This document shows, in pieces, positions 25,430 to 33,428 of a stretch of 46,111 nt of DNA (within the stretch, counting starts at the first letter, position 1; each line of letters starts with the position of its first letter). A program made the translations under genes and the position numbers. The notes under the pieces were generated by a model. It ran no database searches. It was not told where the DNA came from and saw only the letters and a list, made by a program, of their open reading frames with translations. Origin of the DNA: CAYWFP01 sp964457365 (GTDB taxonomy: Bacteria > Planctomycetota > SZUA-567). Location: NCBI GenBank assembly GCA_964457365.1, contig CAYWFP010000019.1, positions 1 to 46,111 on the forward strand. The letters are read 5' to 3'.

Positions 25430-26458
25430 TTACTCGTCGTATCTCACCAGCGCCTGCGCCAGCGCCTTCCGGCAGTAGTCGCAGAGCCGGCAGCGCCCGT
25501 CGCAGGTACTGGTGCGGGCGAACCAGTCGTCGGGCAGGCGGTCGTTGAGCAGCACGTGCGGCGCGAAGGCGGGGCCGAAGCCGGGCTCGAGCAGGTCCAG
25601 CAGGTTCCCCCGGTACCGCCCGCTGCAATAAGCCTCCAGGACCAGACGCGGCTTGTCGTGCATGCGCATGGCCAGCTTCATGACCCGGCACAATTCCTCG
25701 TAGTGATGGGCGTCCTCCGGGCGGATCCAGGTGGCCTGCAGGATCGCCGGCCAGCGCGCGCGGTCGCGGTACAGTCGCCAGCAGAGGTGCGGCACCCAGT
25801 CGGGGATGTTCTTGCGTTCGTCGATCTCGGCGTCGTGCGCCACAAGGTTGTCGTGGAAGCTCTGCGAGGGGCAGTCGCGGAGGCAGCCGCTGTTGGCCAA
25901 GAGGCACAGCCCCTTGCCGTTCTCGTCGCACCACGCCTTGACCTCGCGGACGTAGGCGATGTCGCGTTGCCGGTCGCGCTGGAGGTAGAAGCTGTCGAAG
26001 AGGTCGCTCATGTAGCTCATGGCCGCAATAGTGCCGATGCGCATGTTGATCGAGGCGCGGATCTCGACGGAGGGGAAATGCGTGCGGACCACGTGCGCCA
26101 CCAGCGGCGAGGTGGTGGTGACGATGTCGGCGCCGCCCACGATATCCTCGAGGTAGACCAGGACGCTGCCGACGTGGTTCTCCAGCGCCTCGCCGACCGC
26201 GCCGGCGCCGTAGCAGTTGGCGTTGAAGAGAAGATCGAGCTTGAGCCCCATGTCGCGCAGGGCGTGCAGGTCCTCTTCCAGCCGGCGCTGGGCCGTCCAG
26301 TTGGTCATTCCCCGCTGCTTTCCCAGAGAAGCCCGGCCGGAGGCGTCGCCGACCCAGGGGAAGTACACCTCGGCGAGGTGGTCGCGGTAGTCGCGGATCG
26401 TCTCGACGAAGGATTCCGCGCCGTGTTCGCGCAGTTGGTAGCCGGCGGCGAATTTCAT
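25430..26458 (-). CDS. Peptidase-U32-like Cys-rich protein
   Basis: A 342-residue cytoplasmic protein resembling the U32 family (YegQ, UbiU/UbiV, RlhA types), many of which bind [4Fe-4S] and act in hydroxylation or RNA/quinone modification rather than proteolysis. The TIM-barrel-like order is seen: LDLLFNANCYGA, a VYLEDIVGGADIVTTTSP strand pair, INMRIG, then LCLLANSGCLRDCPSQSFHD with Cys192 and Cys196. The C-terminus carries Cys319, Cys323, Cys326 and Cys329 in a compact CDGRCRLCDYC cluster. These six cysteines could hold an Fe-S cluster. ATG 26458 has AAAGGA at good spacing. It is divergent from the second sulfatase, 190 bases away. Confidence 0.6.
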   Translation of the reverse strand: MKFAAGYQLREHGAESFVETIRDYRDHLAEVYFPWVGDASGRASLGKQRGMTNWTAQRRLEEDLHALRDMGLKLDLLFNANCYGAGAVGEALENHVGSVLVYLEDIVGGADIVTTTSPLVAHVVRTHFPSVEIRASINMRIGTIAAMSYMSDLFDSFYLQRDRQRDIAYVREVKAWCDENGKGLCLLANSGCLRDCPSQSFHDNLVAHDAEIDERKNIPDWVPHLCWRLYRDRARWPAILQATWIRPEDAHHYEELCRVMKLAMRMHDKPRLVLEAYCSGRYRGNLLDLLEPGFGPAFAPHVLLNDRLPDDWFARTSTCDGRCRLCDYCRKALAQALVRYDE

Positions 26459-26648
26459 GGTTGGGTCCTTTGATGCGGTCGATGGCTGAAGACCGGGCGT
26501 CGTCTTCATCATGCCCTCTTTCGCCTCCGGATGCAAGCGCGGCGCGCCGTTGTCGAGACCCCGGCGCTTGTGTTGCCGGCGCTATGGCGGTACAATGCCT
26601 GCACGCGGACCGGCAGATCGCCGGTTGGGCAAGCGATGGATCCGCCAG

Positions 26649-28076
26649 ATGAATTTCGTCTTCTTCATGCCCGATCAGCAGCGCGCGGACGTGCTCGGCT
26701 GCTACGGGCACCCCGACGCCAAGACGCCCAACCACGACCGGCTCGCGGCCGAGGGGACGCGTTTCGATCAGTGCCACATCCAGATGCCGCTCTGCTCGCC
26801 CTCGCGCTGCTGCATGATGACGGGATGGTATCCGCACGTGAAGGGGCACCGGACGCTGCGGCACCTTCTCGGCCGCGACGATCCGAGCCTGTTGCGCTAC
26901 CTCAAGGAAGACGGCTACCGCGTCGAGGTCTACGGCAAGAACGACGTCTTCGATCCGACCCATACCGCGCTGGCGGTCGACCGCGCCGTGCATACCTGGG
27001 GCGGCTTCCCGCAGCGCATCCGCGAACCGGGGGATCCGAAGTATTTCACCTTCCTGCAGGGAGCCATGCCCGGCGGGCCGGAGAATTCCCTCGACTGGCC
27101 GAGCATCCGGGCGGGCCTGGACTTTCTGCACTCCCCGCGGGCGAAGGAGCGGCCGTTCATGCTCTTTCTGCCGCTGGTCATGCCGCATCCGACATACGCG
27201 GCGCCCGAGCCGTTTCACAGCATGTACCGGTCCGACGAGATGCGCGTCCTGCCCCCACGCGAGGGCGACGTGCCGGCCTTCCAGCGTCTGATGCGGCGGT
27301 ATCGCGGCTTGGACCGACTCGACGAAACGGTCTTCCGCGAGGTGCGCGCGGTCTACCTGGGCATGACCGCTTACGTCGACTGGATGCTCGGCCGCGTGCT
27401 GGACGCACTGGACCAGGCGGGCCTGGCCGGGACGACGACGGTGATCGTCTCCTCAGATCATGGCGACTTCGCCGGCGATTACGGGTTGGTGGAGAAGTAC
27501 CATACCTGCTTCTCCGACGCGATGACGCGGGTGCCGCTGTTGATCCGCACGCCCGGCGGCAAAGCCGGGCATGTCGTGAACGAGCAGGTCGAACTTTTCG
27601 ACATCATGGCGACGGCGCTGGAACTGGCCGGTATCGTACCTCGGCACACGCATTTCAGCCAGTCGCTGGTCGCGCAGCTTCAGGGGCAGGCGGGCGATCC
27701 GGACCGAGCCGTCTTCGGCAGCGGCGGGTACAATCTCTCCGAACCGCACTGCACCGAAGGGCACAAAGAGAACGATCCGTTGCGCGATTCCGAGCACATC
27801 TACTCTCCGCAGACCCGGCAGCAACTGGAGCATCCGGAGACCAATTGCCGCACCGCGGCCATCCGTACGCGCGAATGGAAGCTGATCTATCGGCTCGACG
27901 AAACGAGCGAATTGTACGATCTGGTCAACGATCCCGCCCAACTCCACAACGCCTATTACCGTTCGGAGTTCGCCCAGACGCGGAGCGGGTTGCTCGAACG
28001 CCTGTTGCGCCACATGATCCGCACCAGCGACGTCGTGCCGTTTGCCGAAAGCTCGCGCGAATGGCCGCCTGAGTGA
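26649..28076 (+). CDS. Sulfatase, Cys-type (second, divergent)
   Basis: A 475-residue type I sulfatase: N-terminal metal site FVFFMPDQQRADVLG, activation motif C-S-P-S-R-C with Cys49 as formylglycine precursor, and SSDHGDFAGDYG as the later metal site. It is clearly distinct from the sulfatase at 9332 (different insertions, and a DDPSLLRYLKEDGY region as in choline-sulfatase and N-sulfoglucosamine-type enzymes). There is no signal peptide. The ATG lies in a weak context with only GGA in front. It is followed by a 212-base AT-rich gap before the first IclR gene, so it is probably a separate unit. Confidence 0.9.
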   Translation: MNFVFFMPDQQRADVLGCYGHPDAKTPNHDRLAAEGTRFDQCHIQMPLCSPSRCCMMTGWYPHVKGHRTLRHLLGRDDPSLLRYLKEDGYRVEVYGKNDVFDPTHTALAVDRAVHTWGGFPQRIREPGDPKYFTFLQGAMPGGPENSLDWPSIRAGLDFLHSPRAKERPFMLFLPLVMPHPTYAAPEPFHSMYRSDEMRVLPPREGDVPAFQRLMRRYRGLDRLDETVFREVRAVYLGMTAYVDWMLGRVLDALDQAGLAGTTTVIVSSDHGDFAGDYGLVEKYHTCFSDAMTRVPLLIRTPGGKAGHVVNEQVELFDIMATALELAGIVPRHTHFSQSLVAQLQGQAGDPDRAVFGSGGYNLSEPHCTEGHKENDPLRDSEHIYSPQTRQQLEHPETNCRTAAIRTREWKLIYRLDETSELYDLVNDPAQLHNAYYRSEFAQTRSGLLERLLRHMIRTSDVVPFAESSREWPPE

Positions 28077-28231
28077 GGTAGCGCCGCTTCCTTGCTCCAA
28101 TCCATCTGGGTTCTCGCGTGCCAAGCACGCCCAACGCTCCTTGATGCGTACAACTTGTTATCCTATAAGTAGGTTATGGCCCTTTGTTCGCCTTCCTTTT
28201 TCTAAAGAACCCAGTATCTAAAATAAATATA

Positions 28232-28259
28232 TTGACAATTCCGTATACTAGAATAATAT
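28232..28259 (+). promoter_or_regulatory. Sigma70-type promoter with IclR-like dyad, upstream of first IclR gene
   Basis: TTGACA (28232-28237), a 16-base spacer and TAATAT (28254-28259) form a near-consensus promoter in an AT-rich island. The spacer contains ATTC-9-GAAT (28238-28254). The same architecture and many of the same bases occur at 32531-32558 before the other IclR gene. Confidence 0.7.
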
Positions 28260-28288
28260 GCAGGAGTAAGGAGGCACCAGGAACGCGG

Positions 28289-29053
28289 ATGAACAACACG
28301 CTATTCAACGGTCTGAAGGTACTCGAGTGGCTGGCCGAAACAGGCGCGCACCACGCGATCAAGGATGTCGCCGCGGCACTGGAATTGCCCAATTCGCATG
28401 TCCATCGCCTGCTGCAGACGTTGAAGGAAGCGGGTTATGTCACGCAGGACAAGAAGCGCCGCTACGGCGTCAGCCTGCAGGTGCTGATGCTTTCGCAGGC
28501 TTGCCTGAAACGGCTGAGGCTGCGCGATCAGCTCCGGCCGTATCTGCGCCAGTTGGCCGAGAAGACCAATGGCTCGGGCTTTCTCTCGGTGCCGGTACAC
28601 GGTCGACCGCTGGTGGTGGACGTCTTTCACTCGATGCACACCGAGCGTGACGCCATGCTCTCCATCGGCGAGTTGATGCCGCTCCATTCCTCCGCGTCGG
28701 GACGCGTCTGCGCCGTATTTCAGCCGCCCGAGGTGTTGGCTGAACTGCTGGCCGCGTGCCTGTGGGAAGCGTATACGCCGCGGACGATCACCGATCCGGA
28801 GGCATTCCGCCGCTCGCTCGAACGGGTACGTGTCGAGGAGGTGGCGTTGATCAAGGGCGAACGCGCGCCCGGGGTCGATTCGGCGGCCGCGCCGGTCTAC
28901 GACCGCGGGGGCGAACTCGTCGCCATACTCGGCGTGGCGCTGCCGTGGGCGCAGGAGCGTGGGGAAGGGGAGTATGCCTGCGTGACGGGTTTGATGAAGG
29001 AGATGGCGCGCGCGGCCTCGTTCGCGCTGGGAGCGCCCCTGGGCGTGAGTTGA
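28289..29053 (+). CDS. IclR-family transcriptional regulator (module 1)
   Basis: A 254-residue regulator. The N-terminal winged helix (residues about 1-70) has GLKVLEWLAE, LPNSHVHRLLQTL as the recognition helix, and a wing KKRRYGVS. The C-terminal GAF-like effector domain (about 80-245) contains MPLHSSASGRV and APVYDRGGELVAILGVALP. IclR proteins often regulate their own gene and a neighbouring catabolic operon. This one is 21 bases from the radical SAM gene and probably in its operon, with promoter 28232-28259. ATG 28289 is used; AGGA lies eight bases before it. Confidence 0.9.
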   Translation: MNNTLFNGLKVLEWLAETGAHHAIKDVAAALELPNSHVHRLLQTLKEAGYVTQDKKRRYGVSLQVLMLSQACLKRLRLRDQLRPYLRQLAEKTNGSGFLSVPVHGRPLVVDVFHSMHTERDAMLSIGELMPLHSSASGRVCAVFQPPEVLAELLAACLWEAYTPRTITDPEAFRRSLERVRVEEVALIKGERAPGVDSAAAPVYDRGGELVAILGVALPWAQERGEGEYACVTGLMKEMARAASFALGAPLGVS

Positions 29054-29073
29054 TCCACCATGGAAGGAAGAGC

Positions 29074-30261
29074 ATGCTGACGCTTGCCGCCAAGACCGTC
29101 TACATCGATCCGGACGTCTACCGGAAATCCAACTGCCGGGAGCGTCTCGAGCGCATGCTGCCCCATGTCGCCTGCGACGACGTCCGCGCGTTGGACGCCG
29201 AGGCGCTCGCCGAGGTTTTCGCCATCGCCAAACGCCGCCACGGCAAGGACGATTTTGGCGACGACGCGGTCTTGGTCTTCACGACGTTCGACCCCGCGCG
29301 CGCTGACTGGTACTACCACTGGCGCGACGAGGCGGGCGGCCACGGCGGCGTCTGCCAGCCGGCGCTGGAACTCAACCTCGTCGACGGCTGCGCATTCCGT
29401 TGCGCCTACTGCGGCTTCGGCCGCTATATCGTCTTCTACCTCGACGTCGAGCGCTTTGTCGAGGGCTTGCCGGCGGTCTTCGCGCGCCATCCGGAGCAGC
29501 GGCTTTACAAGTATAGCAACATGACCGATCTGCCGCCCTTCGAGCCCGAACTCGACGTTGTCCGTCCGCTTGTCGAGCGTTTCTCCGGAGAGTCCGCGCG
29601 CTATCTCATGCTCTTCACCAAGAGCGACAACGTCGATTTCTTGACTGAATTCGACCATCGCGGCCACACCATCGCGAGCTGGTCGATCACCTGCGACAGC
29701 GCCAGCCGACAAGTGGACAAGCGCGCGGCGACGATGCGCGAGCGGATCGCCGCCATGGCCAGGCTGCAACGGGCCGGCTATCCCGTGCGTGCACGCCTGA
29801 GCCCGATCGTTCCGGTCAGGAACTGGCGCGAGGAATACGCCGAGCTCTTCGAAGCGCTCTTCGACCAGGCCACGCCGGACATGATCACGCTGGAGCTTCT
29901 GGGGTGGATGAACGTCGACGACCTGCTGGCTGTCTTCGACCGCGCCTTCCTCGATCCGGTGGCGGTGCGGGCCGCCGAGGACGCGCGCGAGGCGTTGCGC
30001 GAAGTCCCCTGGGGGCCGTTTACGCAGCAGACGCACGAAGAGGTGTATCGCTACTGCATCGAGACCGTCAGGGAGATTTCGCCGTCGACGCCGGTCTCGG
30101 TCTGCCACGGCACCGAGGCCACGTGGGGGGCCCTGGGATCGGATATGGCGATGACGCCGGATTGTTATCTGTGCAACTGTGGCCCCGACGCGACGCCGGG
30201 CTGCGCGCTGTACGAGCGATGGAACCGGGAAGACGCGGTTGCCGCGCATCGACGCGGATAA
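29074..30261 (+). CDS. Radical SAM protein, spore-photoproduct-lyase-like (module 1)
   Basis: A 395-residue radical SAM enzyme. After an SPL-type N-terminal domain (VYIDPDVY ... DAEALAEVFAIAKR) comes the cluster motif C-x3-C-x2-C at Cys106, Cys110 and Cys113. A TIM-barrel half with SWSITCDSASRQVDKRAATM and ARLSPIVPVRNWREEY follows. A Cys group near the end (Cys364, 367, 369 and 377; DCYLCNCGPDATPGC) could bind a second Fe-S cluster. SPL itself repairs thymine dimers in spores, but no sporulation context exists here and the C-terminal cysteines differ, so the reaction is unknown. The start follows GGAAGGAAG. It is similar along its length to the protein at 33429. Confidence 0.8.
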   Translation: MLTLAAKTVYIDPDVYRKSNCRERLERMLPHVACDDVRALDAEALAEVFAIAKRRHGKDDFGDDAVLVFTTFDPARADWYYHWRDEAGGHGGVCQPALELNLVDGCAFRCAYCGFGRYIVFYLDVERFVEGLPAVFARHPEQRLYKYSNMTDLPPFEPELDVVRPLVERFSGESARYLMLFTKSDNVDFLTEFDHRGHTIASWSITCDSASRQVDKRAATMRERIAAMARLQRAGYPVRARLSPIVPVRNWREEYAELFEALFDQATPDMITLELLGWMNVDDLLAVFDRAFLDPVAVRAAEDAREALREVPWGPFTQQTHEEVYRYCIETVREISPSTPVSVCHGTEATWGALGSDMAMTPDCYLCNCGPDATPGCALYERWNREDAVAAHRRG

Positions 30262-30289
30262 CGGAGTTTTCAGCGAAGAAAGGAACGTC

Positions 30290-31336
30290 ATGCTGACCAG
30301 CGAGTTGGTCAAGAAAGCGGCGTTGGCGCTCGGCGCCGACCTCGTCGGGATCGGTACAATGAGCCGTTTCGAAGGCGCGCCTTCCGAGCGCGACCCGCGC
30401 TTCATCTTCCCGGAGGCCAAGTCGATCATCGGACTGGGCTTCCGCATTCACCGCGGCGTCCTGCGCGGTCCGGAGGAAGGCGTCGCTTTCGGCATGTACG
30501 GCGCGATGGGGTACGCCAACACCAACAACGCGCATATTCCCGTCGTAACGCGGGAACTGGGGTCGTTCATCGAGGACCGTGGTCACGACGCGGTCATTTA
30601 CGGCCAGGGCAACCGGCATACCTGGGGGCCCACGGGGCGCCCGGTCCGTCCGGGCTACCCCAAGCCGGACATCCTGATTCACGTCCGCATCGCCGGCGTG
30701 ATCTGCGGGCTCGGCGAACTCGGCTGGAGCAAGATCTTCCTCTCCCCGAAGCTTGGCCCGCGGCAGCGCCTGGCGTTTATCCTCACCGACGCGGAACTGG
30801 AGCCCGATCCGCTGGTCGAGCCGGGGACGCTCTGCGACGGCTGCATGCGCTGCACGCGCGAGTGCCCTTCCGGCGCGATTCCGACGGACCGGCGCGAAAG
30901 GGAGGAGGTGACCATCGAGGGCAAGACCTACGCCTGGGGCCGGCTTCGCGAGAGCCGCTGCGGCATCGGCTTCCAGGCCGCCAGTCCGGAGAAGAATCCC
31001 TTCCTCGACGCGGATATGGACCCCCGGAATCCCGAGACCCGCCATTTGATCGAACAGGCCATGGCCGCGGGCGATTCGCCCGAGGACGACAAGTTCCGCA
31101 ATACCGTGCGGCACAAGGTCGAGACGACCTTCCGGCCCAGCGCCGAAGGCAACCGCCTCTATCATTACACCGCCGCCGTCTGCGGCGCGGCCTGCATGCG
31201 AACCTGCATGGTCCACCTCGAGGAGAAAGGCAAGTTGACGGACAAGTTCCACACGCCCTTCCGGATCCGCAAGCCGTGGCGCCTGGCGTACGATCCCGAA
31301 GAAGCGTTTTGCCAAGCCGAGACGGCAGCCGATTGA
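30290..31336 (+). CDS. QueG/reductive-dehalogenase-like Fe-S protein
   Basis: A 348-residue protein related to epoxyqueuosine reductase (QueG) and reductive dehalogenases. In both families cob(II)alamin and two [4Fe-4S] clusters drive a reductive reaction. A corrinoid-type alpha/beta core shows GLGELGWSKIFLSPKLGP and RQRLAFILTDAELEPD. The first cluster is C-x2-C-x2-C-x3-C-P (Cys182, 185, 188, 192). A second partial set, Cys298, 302 and 306, follows in the C-terminal extension. It lacks the HEAT-repeat tail of full QueG. It lies 28 bases after the radical SAM gene with AAAGGAA before its ATG. An electron donor or a corrinoid-dependent reductase for the module's substrate is plausible. Confidence 0.72.
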   Translation: MLTSELVKKAALALGADLVGIGTMSRFEGAPSERDPRFIFPEAKSIIGLGFRIHRGVLRGPEEGVAFGMYGAMGYANTNNAHIPVVTRELGSFIEDRGHDAVIYGQGNRHTWGPTGRPVRPGYPKPDILIHVRIAGVICGLGELGWSKIFLSPKLGPRQRLAFILTDAELEPDPLVEPGTLCDGCMRCTRECPSGAIPTDRREREEVTIEGKTYAWGRLRESRCGIGFQAASPEKNPFLDADMDPRNPETRHLIEQAMAAGDSPEDDKFRNTVRHKVETTFRPSAEGNRLYHYTAAVCGAACMRTCMVHLEEKGKLTDKFHTPFRIRKPWRLAYDPEEAFCQAETAAD

Positions 31337-31360
31337 ATCCGCTGGAACGAGGGGAAGACG

Positions 31361-32347
31361 ATGAAGAGCAAGGCGATCCTGTTCACCGCGCCGAACGAAG
31401 TGGGGCTGGGTGAATTCGAGCTGCGCGCGCTGGAGCCGCACGAGGTGCTGGTCGAGGCGACGTATACCTGCGTTTCGCCCGGCACGGAACTCCGGTGCCT
31501 GCGCGGCGAACAGGGAACCAAGCCGCGTTTTCCCATGATCCCCGGCTATGCCTTTGCCGGGCGCGTGCTCCAAGCCGGGGAAGACGCGGATCTTGCCGAG
31601 GGTGCGCGCGCCTTTTGCCTCGGCACGCGCGATTCCGGGCCGTACGAGTCGTGCTGGTGCGCCCACCTCAGCCACGGTATCATGCCCGCAAGCGAAGTTG
31701 TCGCTGTTCCCGACGGCGTCGACATGCGCGCGGCCGCCTTCTCGGTCCTCGGCGCTATCGCCTGGCACGGCCTGCGCCTGCTGATGCCGGTGCAAGGAAA
31801 GCGCACGCTCGTGGTGGGCCTGGGCGTGATCGGTCAACTCTCGGCGCGGCTCTTCCGACGCGAAGGCGCGGAGGTGATCGCGTGCGACCGCGTCCAGTCG
31901 CGCGTTGACCTGGCTGGCGCCGCCGGCGTCAAGGCGGTTGTGCCCGCCGGGGGCGATCCGATCTTCCCCGACGGCGCGGAGATTGTCGTCGACGCCACCG
32001 GTTCGGTCCCGGCGATGAACTGGGCGGCGAAGCAGGCGCTGGTTCCCGCGTGGGATCCGCACGGCGCATATGCCCAACCGGTTCAGTTCCTCGTCCAGGG
32101 CAGCTACGGCGGCAATGTCGAGCTCGACTACGATACCGCCTTCAACCGCGAAATGCGACTCCTGTTCCCGCGCGCGCACACCTACGGCGATATCCGCGAC
32201 GTGCTGGACATGATCGCCGCCGGACGACTGCAGGTGACGGACCTGATCAATATCGAAGCCACTCCCGAGGAGGCGCCGACGATCTACGCGAAACTGGCCG
32301 ACCCCGCCTCGGGCGCGATGACCGCGGTCTTCGACTGGTCGGCCTGA
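31361..32347 (+). CDS. MDR-family dehydrogenase/reductase, zinc site missing
   Basis: A 328-residue medium-chain dehydrogenase/reductase. The N-terminal GroES-like part has CVSPGTELRCL and PMIPGYAFAGRV. The Rossmann part has TLVVGLGVIGQLSARLFRR, then an acidic residue (VIACDR) that suggests NAD(H). In zinc alcohol dehydrogenases the first part carries Cys and GHE; here these are Ser-Pro-Gly-Thr and GYA, so catalytic zinc is unlikely. Similar zinc-less MDRs include BchC-like and quinone reductase-type enzymes. It is the last gene of the IclR-radical SAM-QueG-like run, 24 bases after the previous one. Confidence 0.82.
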   Translation: MKSKAILFTAPNEVGLGEFELRALEPHEVLVEATYTCVSPGTELRCLRGEQGTKPRFPMIPGYAFAGRVLQAGEDADLAEGARAFCLGTRDSGPYESCWCAHLSHGIMPASEVVAVPDGVDMRAAAFSVLGAIAWHGLRLLMPVQGKRTLVVGLGVIGQLSARLFRREGAEVIACDRVQSRVDLAGAAGVKAVVPAGGDPIFPDGAEIVVDATGSVPAMNWAAKQALVPAWDPHGAYAQPVQFLVQGSYGGNVELDYDTAFNREMRLLFPRAHTYGDIRDVLDMIAAGRLQVTDLINIEATPEEAPTIYAKLADPASGAMTAVFDWSA

Positions 32348-32530
32348 GCCGGGCGGATTCGGCTTCCTGCATGTCGTCAGCCTCCCGCTCCGGGCAGGTT
32401 GGGCAAGACGGCACGCAAAAATAAATTTGCGCGAATAGGCCTCATTTCAGCCGCCCTGTGTTCATAAACGCAGTTATGATAAGCAGTTAAAATTCCATCC
32501 AAAATGGGTGGGACAGAGGGCGGTTTTGTA

Positions 32531-32572
32531 TTGACATTTCCGACAAACGGAATAATATTCCAATAGACGGAA
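32531..32572 (+). promoter_or_regulatory. Promoter with overlapping palindromic operators before second IclR gene
   Basis: TTGACA (32531-32536), 16 bases, TAATAT (32553-32558). The spacer is a perfect dyad TTCCG-5-CGGAA (32538-32552). The overlapping GGAATA-A-TATTCC (32549-32561) is also perfect, and TTCC-7-GGAA (32558-32572) continues up to the ribosome binding site. Three half-site-sharing dyads over the -35 to +1 region are what an autorepressed IclR gene would show. Confidence 0.72.
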
Positions 32573-32582
32573 AAGGAAGGTA

Positions 32583-33386
32583 ATGGTCACAGCAACCACT
32601 GCCACCATCCAATCGGTCCAGAACGCGCTCGAGGTGCTCGACTGCCTGGTCTTCGACCCCAAAGACGCCGGCGGCATGTCGCTGTCGCAGTTGGCCGCGC
32701 GGGTGGATCTGCCGGCCAACTCGGTCCATCGGGTGTTGCAGACCTTGATCGCCTGCGGGTATGCGCGGCAGGTCGCGCGCGGGCGCTATGCCGCCGGCCC
32801 CAAGATCGATTCCGTCGCGCGGCGCAATCGGGTTCTGTACGGCGAAGGGCTCGCCAGGATCGAGCGCGTGGTCGAAGCCGCCGGGGGAGAACTGCGCGAG
32901 ATGATCACCTTCGTTACGCTTGTCGACGGCAACTGGCGTCCGGTGACGTACAAGACGGCCGACCAGGACGTGGTGGTTCGCCCCGTGGCGCAGCATCCCG
33001 ACAGCATCTACACCCTCTCCACCGGCCGCGTGCTGACGGCGTTCGCCTCGGCGGAGGAATGCGAACGGATTCTCGCTGTCCACGGCCTACCGGGCGAGCG
33101 CTGGGACGGAATCGCCGACCGCGACGGCTTCGACGCGGCCTGCGCGCGCCTGCGCGAGGACGGCGTTTGCGTAATCGAACAGGCCATGCGCGAGGTGGTC
33201 ATGTTCGCCGTTCCGGTGACGAGTTCGCGGCAGTCCGTCTCCACGCGAATGACGCCGGACGACAAGCTTTTCGGCGCGCTCGGCTGCAGTTTGCCCCTGT
33301 ACCGCGCAGAAGGGGAGAAGCTTGGCCGGATGATCGCCGTGCTACAGCAGTATGCCGCCCGTTTGGGCGAAGAGATGAACGCGTGA
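32583..33386 (+). CDS. IclR-family transcriptional regulator (module 2)
   Basis: A 267-residue regulator. The N-terminal winged helix is marked by IQSVQNALEVLDCL, LPANSVHRVLQTLIACGY and GRYAAGPKI. The C-terminal effector-binding domain runs over residues about 85-255, with STGRVLTAFAS. It differs strongly in sequence from the regulator at 28289 but has a matching promoter. The start at ATG 32583 follows AAAAGGAAGG. The radical SAM gene starts 42 bases after it, and the two probably form one transcript. It probably represses itself at the dyads 32538-32572. Confidence 0.9.
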   Translation: MVTATTATIQSVQNALEVLDCLVFDPKDAGGMSLSQLAARVDLPANSVHRVLQTLIACGYARQVARGRYAAGPKIDSVARRNRVLYGEGLARIERVVEAAGGELREMITFVTLVDGNWRPVTYKTADQDVVVRPVAQHPDSIYTLSTGRVLTAFASAEECERILAVHGLPGERWDGIADRDGFDAACARLREDGVCVIEQAMREVVMFAVPVTSSRQSVSTRMTPDDKLFGALGCSLPLYRAEGEKLGRMIAVLQQYAARLGEEMNA

Positions 33387-33428
33387 GACGACGAGGTTTT
33401 CGTACGACAGTCCCGGAAGGAGAAGACG

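Noticed and set aside
30290..31336. The QueG-like protein as the true epoxyqueuosine reductase, given gluQ in the window
   Set aside because: It lacks the HEAT-repeat tail, its second Cys set is different, and it sits in an IclR-controlled operon. The queuosine link is possible but not supported by position.
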